A stretch of 7,459 nucleotides of DNA from an uncultured Pseudomonadota bacterium (GTDB lineage Bacteria > Pseudomonadota > Gammaproteobacteria > Steroidobacterales > Steroidobacteraceae): contig CAITAM010000261.1 in the NCBI GenBank assembly GCA_903890265.1, positions 1 to 7,459 on the forward strand. Reading direction: 5' to 3'. A model generated the notes under the pieces. The model was not told where the DNA came from. It made no database searches and was given only the letters and a program-made list of their open reading frames with translations. Position 1 is the stretch's first letter. Every line of letters starts with the position of its first letter. Shown in pieces: positions 1-5,097 of this stretch. A program made the position numbers and the translations under genes.

Positions 1-351
1 GACTTCGGCGCCTGGGAAGGCGAGGCGTGGGAGCGGATCGAGCGCGCCGCGATCGATGCCTGGGCGGCGGATCCCTGGGGCTACGCCCCGGGCGGCGGCG
101 AGACGCTCGCCACGCTCTGGGCCCGCGTCGCCGCCTTTGCCGCGGACCTGCCGCGCGATGACGGTCGCGTCGCGGTGGTCAGCCACCACGGGCCGCTGCG
201 CGTGCTGCTGCTGCAGCTCCTCGGCCGTCCCTGGCAGGAGTTCTTCAATCACCAGCTCGACTTCGGGGCGGCCTTTGAACTCGAGCTGCCGGCGGGCGCC
301 GGTGCGCGGCTCGTGACGGCCGTGGCAGCGACGGGAACGGCCCCGCACTGA
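1..351 (+). CDS. cobC: CobC-like histidine phosphatase (alpha-ribazole phosphatase), 3' part
   Basis: The frame is open from the left edge to TGA at 349-351, leaving 116 residues of a protein whose start and N-terminal RHG catalytic motif lie outside the window. The visible part begins with D-F-G-A-W-E-G, the second signature of the CobC/phosphoglycerate-mutase-like branch. It continues with P-G-G-G-E-T (residues 30-35) and the second catalytic histidine region V-V-S-H-H-G-P-L (59-66, H62 being the likely catalytic His). Known role of the family: removal of the 5'-phosphate from alpha-ribazole phosphate or adenosylcobalamin phosphate in nucleotide-loop assembly of vitamin B12, in the cytoplasm. 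The cobO gene 96 nt downstream on the same strand supports this substrate over a generic histidine phosphatase. The family call is firm; the substrate is inferred from context. Confidence 0.85.
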   Translation, partial: DFGAWEGEAWERIERAAIDAWAADPWGYAPGGGETLATLWARVAAFAADLPRDDGRVAVVSHHGPLRVLLLQLLGRPWQEFFNHQLDFGAAFELELPAGAGARLVTAVAATGTAPH

Positions 352-377
352 GCAAGCGGGCGGCGTGCCACGCCGAC

Positions 378-383
378 TACACT
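378..383 (+). promoter_or_regulatory. Candidate -10 element (TACACT) upstream of cobO
   Basis: TACACT lies 64 nt before the cobO start in the 96-nt gap after cobC. It fits a sigma-70 -10 pattern and the same hexamer recurs upstream of two other genes in the window. No convincing -35 box is visible 16-18 nt upstream. A short perfect hairpin (CGGCGT-gcc-ACGCCG, 361-375) sits just before it, after the cobC stop, without a T tract. If real, cobO would have its own promoter in addition to read-through from cobC. Confidence 0.35.
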
Positions 384-447
384 AGCGGTCACGGGTGCCG
401 CGTCGACGACGCCGGCCACCGTTTCCATCTCACCGGAGCATTACCTC

Positions 448-1017
448 TTGGAAATCGAAACGCCCCCCACCGAACACGGCTCGGACAAACCCATGGGCAA
501 GCGCCGCGGCCTCGTCCTCGTGCACACGGGCGACGGCAAGGGCAAGAGCACGGCGGCGTTCGGTCTTGCGCTGCGCGCGCACGGCCGCGGCAAGCCGATC
601 CGGGTGTTCCAGTTCATGAAGGTCGCGCCGGCGCAGTTCGGCGAGCACCGCGTGTTCGAGACGCTCGGACTCAAGATCGAGGGTCTCGGTGACGGCTTCA
701 GCTGGAAGAGCAAGGATCTCGAGCGCTCGGCGCAGCTCGCGCGCGACGGCTTTGCGCGGGCCGAGGCCGCGATCCGCAGCGGCGAGTATTTCCTCGTCGT
801 GCTGGACGAGATCACCTACCCGATCCGCTACGGCTGGATTCCGCTCGAGCCCGTGCTCGCGTGCCTGCGCGAACGGCCGGAGCACGTGCACGTCGTGCTC
901 ACCGGACGAAACGCACCGGAGGAGATCGTGGCGCTCGCCGACACCGTGACCGAGATGCGTCTCGTCAAGCACCACTACGATGCGGGCGTGCCGGCACAGC
1001 GCGGCATCGAAGACTGA
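448..1017 (+). CDS. cobO: Cob(I)yrinic acid a,c-diamide adenosyltransferase CobO
   Basis: This 189-residue cytoplasmic enzyme transfers the 5'-deoxyadenosyl group of ATP to the cobalt of reduced corrinoids, making the adenosylated forms used in B12 synthesis and salvage. The P-loop H-T-G-D-G-K-G-K-S-T spans residues 26-35. V-V-L-D-E-I-T-Y (117-124) supplies the acidic Walker-B-like segment. The C-terminus carries the CobO/BtuR ending: H-V-V-L-T-G-R-N-A-P, then A-D-T-V-T-E-M-R-L-V-K-H and a final G-I-E-D. Length fits the CobO/BtuR (CobA-type) family. I chose the TTG at 448 because GGAG (434-437) lies 10 nt upstream. An in-frame ATG at 493 (M16) would still leave the whole catalytic domain and has no better ribosome site. 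It follows a CobC-like gene, consistent with a cobalamin cluster. Confidence 0.95.
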   Translation: MEIETPPTEHGSDKPMGKRRGLVLVHTGDGKGKSTAAFGLALRAHGRGKPIRVFQFMKVAPAQFGEHRVFETLGLKIEGLGDGFSWKSKDLERSAQLARDGFARAEAAIRSGEYFLVVLDEITYPIRYGWIPLEPVLACLRERPEHVHVVLTGRNAPEEIVALADTVTEMRLVKHHYDAGVPAQRGIED

Positions 1018-1135
1018 GGCGCGTTGCCAAAATACCTCAGCGCCCGTGGCCCTTTGAGCGTATACCGGAGCGAGCCCGGGCACATCGTCTTGCCCCGCCA
1101 CCCTTCACCGCAGAGCCCGCCTGGAGTTACCCACC

Positions 1136-1426
1136 GTGTTGGATACCGATCCCTTGAGCGTGGCGGCCGCCGATTACCGCCGTGAGATGGGCCACGTGGT
1201 ACCCGCCGAGGTGCTGCAGATGTTTGCGATGCGCCCGGGTCCGCTGATCGTCGAGATCCGCCAGGCCATCGCCCTCAATCGCCCGGTGAAGGCGTGGCTT
1301 GCGCAGTCGCATCGCGCGAACACGCCGCCGGCGAACTGGGAGTGGAACGGCGATGCCCGTCCCGCGCGCACCGATTCGGAGGCCGCGGTACCGCGACCGG
1401 GCGGCACCGGCTGGCGCGGCGCGTAA
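1136..1426 (+). CDS. Small conserved-looking hypothetical protein (96 aa)
   Basis: I do not recognise this family. The frame runs from GTG at 1136 to TAA at 1424-1426, with GGAG at 1123-1126 placed 9 nt upstream, a good ribosome site. Third codon positions are strongly G/C, as in the neighbouring genes, which supports real coding. The first ~60 residues look folded and probably helical: a Y-R-R-E-M-G stretch, V-P-A-E-V-L-Q-M-F and G-P-L-I-V-E-I-R-Q-A-I. The last ~35 are rich in Pro, Gly, Ala and Arg and probably disordered. There is no signal peptide, membrane span or cysteine pair, so it is likely a cytoplasmic soluble protein. It lies 118 nt after cobO and converges with the small membrane gene downstream, so a link with cobalamin is possible but not shown. 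Confidence 0.65.
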   Translation: MLDTDPLSVAAADYRREMGHVVPAEVLQMFAMRPGPLIVEIRQAIALNRPVKAWLAQSHRANTPPANWEWNGDARPARTDSEAAVPRPGGTGWRGA

Positions 1427-1428
1427 GA

Positions 1429-1457
1429 CGCGGCCGGCCGGCTCAGCGCCGGTCGCG
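1429..1457 (+). terminator. Hairpin at the junction of two convergent small genes
   Basis: The arms CGCGGCCGGC (1429-1438) and GCCGGTCGCG (1448-1457) pair over 10 bp with one G-U pair and a 9-nt loop. The hairpin starts 3 nt after the stop of the plus-strand gene and overlaps the 3' end of the minus-strand gene. No T run follows, so intrinsic termination is uncertain; in very GC-rich genomes such hairpins can also act as 3'-end stabilisers or with Rho. Confidence 0.35.
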
Positions 1458-1577
1458 CTGGCGCTTCAGCTGCGCGATCGTCGCCCGCAGCTGCACGTTC
1501 TCCGCACGGGAGCCGAGCCAGCGGTGGCCAAGGTAGAGGGAAGAGAAGAACAGCGCGACCAGCAGTACGGTAGTCAT
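1443..1577 (-). CDS. Single-span small membrane protein (44 aa)
   Basis: This minus-strand gene encodes 44 residues. A hydrophobic N-terminal segment (V-L-L-V-A-L-F-F-S-S-L-Y-L, residues 4-16) is followed by a basic, heptad-like tail with A-E-N-V-Q-L and I-A-Q-L-K-R-Q (25-40) that could form a short coiled coil. The expected topology is N-out or periplasmic with the basic tail in the cytoplasm. The ATG at 1577 is preferred because GAGG (1590-1587) lies 9 nt upstream; the ATG three codons earlier, at 1586, abuts that GAGG and cannot use it. A longer reading frame to 1736 adds low-complexity residues and has no such site. The layout (one span plus charged coil) recalls PspB-like or FtsB-like proteins, but it is too short to assign. 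Confidence 0.6.
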   Translation of the reverse strand: MTTVLLVALFFSSLYLGHRWLGSRAENVQLRATIAQLKRQRDRR

Positions 1578-1635
1578 GGCAACCATCCTCGGGGTGGGAC
1601 CGGTGCCGCCAGGCGGGATACCGCGGGCGGGACCC

Positions 1636-1641
1636 AGTGTA
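1636..1641 (-). promoter_or_regulatory. Candidate -10 element (TACACT) for the small membrane gene
   Basis: On the minus strand GCTACACT occurs with the hexamer TACACT ending 58 nt before the ATG at 1577. The same hexamer at nearly the same distance precedes cobO and the acyltransferase gene. No recognisable -35 box is present at 16-18 nt spacing, so the call rests on recurrence and position. Confidence 0.35.
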
Positions 1642-1718
1642 GCCCGACCGTTTCGGCGCTCGCTACCGTGCGCTGCACAGAATCGGCCGCGAACGGCCGC
1701 CCCCGTCACGGGCGCACT

Positions 1719-1760
1719 CGATTTCGTCCGTTGCAATCGCTAATGGCGATTCGTCCATTG
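1719..1760. repeat. Imperfect direct repeat with internal dyad, possible operator
   Basis: Two near-identical units, CGATTTCGTCCGTTG (1719-1733) and CGATTCGTCCATTG (1747-1760), start 28 nt apart. Between and overlapping them is a perfect 6-bp dyad AATCGC-taatg-GCGATT (1735-1751). The block lies 30 to 71 nt downstream of the SDR stop and about 80-120 nt upstream of the candidate -10 of the small membrane gene. It could be a regulator site for that gene or a weak 3' hairpin of the SDR transcript; no T tract follows the hairpin. Confidence 0.4.
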
Positions 1761-1789
1761 AGCGCACGTAACCTACGCCGCGCAACCGC

Positions 1790-2542
1790 TCAGAGCGCCG
1801 TGTTGCCGCCGTCGACCAGCCAGGCGGCGCCCGTCACGTAGCTCGCGCCCGCCCCGGCAAGAAACCCCACCACGCGCGCCACTTCCTCGACGCGGCCGAC
1901 GCGGCCGAGCGGGAACGCCTGCCCCTTGCGCGCCAGCCCCGCCTCGATGGTCTCGCCACCGGTCACGATGCCCTCGAGCAGCATCGGCGTCGCGATATCG
2001 CCAGGGCACACCGCGTTGACGCGCACGCCCGCGGGGCCGTGATCCGCGGCCATCGCCCGGGTCAGCTGCACGAGGGCACCCTTGGCGGCGCAGTACGCGG
2101 CCTCGCCACGTCCGCCGACGACACCGAAGTCGGAGGCAATGTTGACGATGCTGCCCTCGCCGCGGGACACCATGTGCGCCAGCGCCGCGCGCGACAGGCG
2201 CATCGGCGCCGTGACGTTCACGTCCATGACCCGCGCCCAGTCGTCGTCGCTCGTCTCGAGCACGCTGCCGCGGTGGGTGATGCCGGCGTTGTTGATGAGG
2301 ATGTCGAGCGTGCCGTAGAGCGCGACCGCCCGCGCGACGAGCCGCTCCGGCAGCAGCGGGTCGGTAATGTCACCGGCGAGGAACGAGGCGTTGAGCGCCC
2401 CGGCCAGTGGCTCACCGACCGCGGCGTTGCGGCCGGTCAGTACGAGGCGCGCGCCGCGCTCGGCGAAGTGTTCGGCGATCGCCCGCCCGATCCCGGACGT
2501 CGCACCCGTGACGATCGCGACCCTGCCCTGCAACGGATCCAT
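1790..2542 (-). CDS. Short-chain dehydrogenase/reductase (classical SDR)
   Basis: This 250-residue cytoplasmic oxidoreductase has the full classical SDR pattern. The Rossmann motif T-G-A-T-S-G-I-G is at residues 12-19 and the adenine-ring Asp in G-D-I-T-D at 57-61. N-N-A-G is at 84-87, followed by the catalytic tetrad N109, S137, Y150 and K154 (Y-C-A-A-K), P-G-D-I-A-T-P-M and the C-terminal V-T-G-A-A-W-L-V-D-G-G. R38 after beta-2 (L-T-G-R-N), with no acidic residue there, suggests NADP(H) preference. FabG or sugar/alcohol dehydrogenase-like substrates are possible; none can be named. The ATG at 2542 has a GGAG five nt upstream and is preferred to a GTG at 2557. It lies 63 nt behind the radical SAM gene on the same strand, so it may be co-transcribed from the LexA-controlled promoter. 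Confidence 0.92.
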   Translation of the reverse strand: MDPLQGRVAIVTGATSGIGRAIAEHFAERGARLVLTGRNAAVGEPLAGALNASFLAGDITDPLLPERLVARAVALYGTLDILINNAGITHRGSVLETSDDDWARVMDVNVTAPMRLSRAALAHMVSRGEGSIVNIASDFGVVGGRGEAAYCAAKGALVQLTRAMAADHGPAGVRVNAVCPGDIATPMLLEGIVTGGETIEAGLARKGQAFPLGRVGRVEEVARVVGFLAGAGASYVTGAAWLVDGGNTAL

Positions 2543-2605
2543 GCCTGCTCCCCGCACTGCCTCACCACCGGCGCCCTGAGCGCGAGCATAGCGCGCCCGC
2601 GCCGC

Positions 2606-3718
2606 TTACCGAGCGTTGGCCGGCGTCCCCGCGAGGTCAAGGCCGAGCTGCCCGCCCTCCGGCTCCGGGCGGCGGAAGAAGTGGGTCGGGGCGTCGCCGC
2701 GCTGGCGCGTGCCCTCGATCCCGGCGCGGCGGCAGGCGAGCTCAAATCGCCGCGCGATGAGCCTCGCTAGCGGCCCCTCGCCCGTCATCCGCGAACCGAA
2801 GCGGGCATCGGACACCGCCCCGCCGCGCAGGTCGCGCAGGAGCGCCGTGATGCGCGCCGCCTTCTCGGGCACGTGAGTCGCAAGCCACTCGGCGAAGAGC
2901 GCCTTCGTCTCGTACGGCAGTCGGAGCAGGATATAGCCCACCCGATCCGCACCGGCCCCGGCGGCGGCGGCGACGATCGCCTCGAGTTCGTGATCGGTGA
3001 GCCCCGGGATCACCGGCGCCACGAGCACCCCGACCGGGATCCCCGCCGCGCGCAGGGCGCTGACCGTCCTCAGCCTCGCCGCGGGCGATGCCGCGCGGGG
3101 CTCGAGCGTACGCTTCAGCGCGTCGTCCAGCGTCGTGATGCTGACGAAGACCCGCACGAGGCCGAGCGCCGCGAGCGGCGCCAGAAGGTCCGTGTCGCGC
3201 AGCACGAGCGCACTCTTCGTGATGATCGACAGCGGATGGCGCGCTTTCGCGAGTACCGCGATCAGCGCGCGGGTGATGCCAAGCTCGCGCTCGACCGGCT
3301 GGTAGGGATCGGTGTTCGCGCCGAGCGTGACGGGCAGGCAGCGGTAGCCGGGCGCGGCGAGCTCCCGCTCGAGGAGTCGCGCCGCGTCGGGCTTGTAGAA
3401 GAGGCGCGTCTCGAAGTCGAGGCCGGCGGACAGGCCGAGGTAGCCGTGGCTCGGCCGCGCGTAGCAGTAGATGCAGCCGTGCTCGCAGCCGCGGTACGGG
3501 TTGATCGACTGGCTGAACGGCACGTCCGGCGAGCGGTTGCGGGCGATGATGGATCTGGCCGCGTCGATGCCAAGCACCGTGTCCAGCCGGCGCGGCACGG
3601 GCTCGTCACCGTCCTCGGCCGGGAGCCGCTCGGTGGCCACCGACTTGAAGCGCCCGGGCGGGTTGCTGAGTGCCGCCCGCCCGGGCACCGACGGCAGTGG
3701 AGGTCGGGGATGGTCCAT
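2606..3718 (-). CDS. PA0069-family radical SAM protein (SplB-like)
   Basis: The 370-residue protein carries the radical SAM cluster motif C-E-H-G-C-I-Y-C (C78, C82, C85), which binds the 4Fe-4S cluster that cleaves S-adenosylmethionine. It sits in the family context S-I-N-P-Y-R-G-C and Y-A-R-P-S-H-G-Y-L. Other family marks are G-R-A-A-L-S-N-P-P-G-R-F (13-24), L-D-F-E-T-R-L-F-Y-K, L-G-A-N-T-D-P-Y-Q-P, I-I-T-K-S and a late R-F-G-S-R-M-T-G-E-G-P. This matches the PA0069/Rv2578c type, grouped with SplB in COG1533 ('DNA repair photolyase'); the actual substrate of the family is unknown. All three cluster cysteines are present and the length is full. The ATG at 3718 is kept because the conserved N-terminal block starts at residue 13, although no Shine-Dalgarno is visible. 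A LexA box 7 nt upstream points to SOS induction and a DNA-damage role. Confidence 0.93.
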   Translation of the reverse strand: MDHPRPPLPSVPGRAALSNPPGRFKSVATERLPAEDGDEPVPRRLDTVLGIDAARSIIARNRSPDVPFSQSINPYRGCEHGCIYCYARPSHGYLGLSAGLDFETRLFYKPDAARLLERELAAPGYRCLPVTLGANTDPYQPVERELGITRALIAVLAKARHPLSIITKSALVLRDTDLLAPLAALGLVRVFVSITTLDDALKRTLEPRAASPAARLRTVSALRAAGIPVGVLVAPVIPGLTDHELEAIVAAAAGAGADRVGYILLRLPYETKALFAEWLATHVPEKAARITALLRDLRGGAVSDARFGSRMTGEGPLARLIARRFELACRRAGIEGTRQRGDAPTHFFRRPEPEGGQLGLDLAGTPANAR

Positions 3719-3724
3719 TAATCG

Positions 3725-3753
3725 ACTGTATATATAAACAGTATTTCAGACAA
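3725..3753 (-). promoter_or_regulatory. Sigma-70-like promoter of the radical SAM gene
   Basis: On the minus strand TTGTCT (3753-3748) and TACAGT (3730-3725) are separated by exactly 17 nt, a good -35/-10 pair. The expected transcription start, about 7 nt after the -10, falls at or next to the A of the ATG at 3718. This would give a leaderless or nearly leaderless mRNA and fits the absence of a Shine-Dalgarno. The LexA box covers the -10 and spacer, so LexA would block RNA polymerase directly. Confidence 0.55.
3726..3741. promoter_or_regulatory. LexA-binding SOS box
   Basis: CTGT-ATATATAA-ACAG is an exact CTGT-N8-ACAG palindrome with the alternating A/T core typical of the gammaproteobacterial LexA consensus. 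The flanking bases (TACTGT on the minus strand) also match that consensus. It starts 7 nt upstream of the radical SAM ATG and overlaps its promoter. The PA0069 gene of Pseudomonas aeruginosa is, as I recall, among the LexA-regulated genes, which agrees with this site. It lies more than 300 nt from the divergent acyltransferase start, so control of that gene is unlikely. Confidence 0.88.
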
Positions 3754-3916
3754 CCGTACCGCGCGGGGAGGGGCCGAGGTCGGCTCGCGGGCGGCGCCCA
3801 GGCACGACGGCCGGACGGTCGCGGCGGCGGGTCCCGCGACGGTCGCTCTGCTGCGGCTTAGCCGGGCCGCGGAATTGCGTGGCCGGTCGCGGTTTTGGAG
3901 CGAAGCCCGTCGTCAT

Positions 3917-3942
3917 ACTGTAAGAAAATTGTAGTAAACAGT
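3917..3942. promoter_or_regulatory. AT-rich dyad ACTGT-N16-ACAGT
   Basis: ACTGT (3917-3921) and ACAGT (3938-3942) are inverted copies around a 16-nt AT-rich centre, standing out from the GC-rich surroundings. The spacing rules out a normal LexA box, which needs N8. The centre is about 64 nt upstream of the start site predicted from the candidate -10 at 3982, a position common for activator sites. The binding protein is unknown and the 5-bp arms could be chance. Confidence 0.35.
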
Positions 3943-3974
3943 CAGGTAGCGCGCGAGACGACGTCGGCGCCCGT

Positions 3975-4001
3975 CCGGGACTACACTTTGGCAAGTCCCG
4001 G
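3975..4001 (+). promoter_or_regulatory. Perfect 8-bp dyad around a candidate -10 of the acyltransferase gene
   Basis: CCGGGACT (3975-3982) and AGTCCCGG (3994-4001) are perfect inverted repeats separated by 11 nt. The hexamer TACACT (3982-3987), a -10-like element ending 61 nt before the ATG at 4049, begins at the last base of the left arm. The right arm falls where transcription would start. This is the layout expected of a repressor operator, or of a hairpin at the 5' end of the message if transcription starts further upstream. No clear -35 is visible. Confidence 0.5.
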
Positions 4002-4048
4002 CACCGCGACGAACGGAGTCGGACGCGACAGGTCACTACGGAAACCCG

Positions 4049-5050
4049 ATGCAGCCAGAAAAACCGGTCACGATGTCCGCCGATACCCTCGGCTGGGCAC
4101 AACGCTCCTTCATCCGCACCATTGAAGTCGTCTCCGGCCAGCGCCGCCTGCAGAAGCACTACGACCGCTACCGGTCGATCCACCGCACCCCCGACTCCTT
4201 CTGGAGCGACGCGCTCGACGCCTTCGGCGTCAAGCTCGACCTTGCCCCCGACTCGTTTGACCGGATCCCGAAAACCGGTCCGCTGATGGTGGTGGCCAAC
4301 CACCCCTTCGGCCTGCTCGACGGCTTCCTGCTCTGCTGGCTCATCAGCCGGGTCCGGTCGGACTTCAAGATCATGCTCGACGGCGGGCGCTACCTGCCCG
4401 AGATGGGCGGCCACGCGATCCTCATCGACCCCTCCGGCACCAAGGACGGGCAGCGCAAGAACGCCACGGCCCGTGCCGAGGCCCGGCGCATCCTCGACCA
4501 GGGCGGCGTGCTGATCATCTTCCCGGCGGGGGGCATCTCGACCTCGCCCGACCGCTGGGGCCGCACGCCGGCGATGGACTTCACGTGGCACCCGTTCGCG
4601 GCCCAGGCGCTGACCCGGGCCCGCTGCCCGGTCCTGCCGGTGTGGTTCGACGGCCAGCACAGCCGCCTGTTCCAGGTCGTGAGCCACTTCAGCCAGACGC
4701 TGCGCTGGGGCCTCTTGCTCGGTGAGAACGTCCGACGCCTCAAGCAGCCGGTCAAGGTCGTGGTCGGCGAGCCCATTCCCTACGAGACGCTGCCGCACCA
4801 CGTCGACCGCACGCTGCTGTCGCGCGAGCTGTGCATGCGCACCTACGCGCTCGGCGGTATCGACGCCTCGCACCCGTACTGGATCCGCGACTGGCCGAAG
4901 GCCCTGCACCCGAAGCTGAAGAAGGGCGAGGCCGTGCCGTTCAGCGTCGCGAAGTTCCATCGCGAGGCGAAGACCGGCGCCATGGCCGATGAGCGCCCGC
5001 CCACGCGGCGCGCCGCCGCGCCGAAGCGCCGCCTCGGCCCCCGCTACTGA
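4049..5050 (+). CDS. PlsC-like (lysophospholipid/glycerol-phosphate type) acyltransferase
   Basis: The 333-residue protein carries the acyltransferase motifs in order. M-V-V-A-N-H-P-F-G-L-L-D-G (80-92) contains the catalytic His H85 and Asp D91. A segment around K-I-M-L-D-G-G-R-Y-L-P follows, then I-I-F-P-A-G-G-I-S (156-164), which replaces the FPEGT motif of standard PlsC. A-R-C-P-V-L-P-V-W-F-D-G comes next. These variants resemble the 'putative hemolysin'/OlsA-like branch of acyltransferases, so acyl transfer to a lysolipid at the inner membrane face is likely; donor and acceptor are unknown. His and Asp are separated by five residues rather than the canonical four. The last ~25 residues are Arg/Lys/Pro/Ala-rich, possibly a basic membrane or nucleic-acid-contacting tail. 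The ATG at 4049 has a weak GGA six nt upstream; M9 (4073) is an alternative start. Confidence 0.85.
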   Translation: MQPEKPVTMSADTLGWAQRSFIRTIEVVSGQRRLQKHYDRYRSIHRTPDSFWSDALDAFGVKLDLAPDSFDRIPKTGPLMVVANHPFGLLDGFLLCWLISRVRSDFKIMLDGGRYLPEMGGHAILIDPSGTKDGQRKNATARAEARRILDQGGVLIIFPAGGISTSPDRWGRTPAMDFTWHPFAAQALTRARCPVLPVWFDGQHSRLFQVVSHFSQTLRWGLLLGENVRRLKQPVKVVVGEPIPYETLPHHVDRTLLSRELCMRTYALGGIDASHPYWIRDWPKALHPKLKKGEAVPFSVAKFHREAKTGAMADERPPTRRAAAPKRRLGPRY

Positions 5051-5073
5051 GACCGGGGGCCGCGCAGGCGACC

Positions 5074-5097
5074 GAGCCGCCCGGCGAACGGCGGCTC
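5074..5097. terminator. Bidirectional-terminator-like hairpin
   Basis: GAGCCGCC (5074-5081) and GGCGGCTC (5090-5097) form a perfect 8-bp stem with an 8-nt loop between the convergent acyltransferase and Sco genes. The right arm overlaps the stop codon of the Sco gene. Neither side has a T run, so a Rho-independent terminator in the strict sense is not proven, but position and symmetry fit a shared 3' hairpin. Confidence 0.5.

Larger units (their letters stand above)
1587..1789. other. Non-coding gap between small membrane gene and SDR gene
   Basis: The 203 nt between two minus-strand genes show no convincing coding sequence. They hold a candidate -10 element for the small membrane gene (1641-1636), a direct repeat pair of CGGCCGC (1684-1690 and 1694-1700), the short palindrome CCCGTCACGGG (1702-1712), and the repeat/dyad cluster at 1719-1760. 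The last part is less GC-rich than the flanking genes, as expected of regulatory DNA. Confidence 0.5.
3719..4048. other. Divergent regulatory region, 330 nt
   Basis: This gap separates the divergently transcribed radical SAM and acyltransferase genes. At its left end is a LexA box inside a sigma-70-like promoter for the radical SAM gene. Near 3916-3943 lies an AT-rich island with a 5-bp dyad. At 3975-4001 is a strong 8-bp dyad around a candidate -10 for the acyltransferase gene. The middle (3755-3900) is very GC-rich and holds a 7-bp hairpin (GTCGCGG 3818-3824 with CCGCGAC 3834-3840) and three copies of CGGTCGC (3816, 3840, 3884). I see no convincing gene: a 56-codon minus-strand frame from 3916 has no ribosome site and an Arg/Pro-rich composition. 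Confidence 0.6.

Noticed and set aside
352..447. Cobalamin riboswitch upstream of cobO
   Set aside because: The 96-nt gap is too short and shows no B12-box-like sequence; any such element would be upstream of the window.
1014..1040. CTGAGG / CCTCAG inverted repeat over the cobO stop codon as a terminator
   Set aside because: Only 6 bp, 15-nt loop and no T tract; a competing GGCGC/GCGCC pairing is equally likely, so it is not called.
430..1101. Minus-strand 223-codon open frame opposite cobO
   Set aside because: Antisense shadow of a clearly recognised gene in very GC-rich DNA; its product has no recognisable motif and it lacks a ribosome site.
2873..3721. Plus-strand 282-codon open frame opposite the radical SAM gene
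   Set aside because: Arg-rich antisense shadow of a protein with an intact CxxxCxxC motif.
3816..3890. Three copies of CGGTCGC as iterons
   Set aside because: Seven-base repeats with irregular spacing (24 and 44 nt) in very GC-rich DNA are expected by chance.
3746..3916. Possible 56-residue minus-strand gene from the ATG at 3916
   Set aside because: No ribosome site, Arg/Pro-rich low-complexity product, and the span is explained as regulatory DNA.
3918..3941. CTGT...ACAG at 3918-3941 as a second LexA box
   Set aside because: The half-sites are separated by 16 nt instead of 8, so it does not fit the LexA dimer geometry.
3746..4960. Minus-strand 404-codon open frame opposite the acyltransferase gene
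   Set aside because: It is the complement of a gene with conserved motifs, with His/Asp/Arg/Glu-rich antisense composition, and it extends through the regulatory gap.
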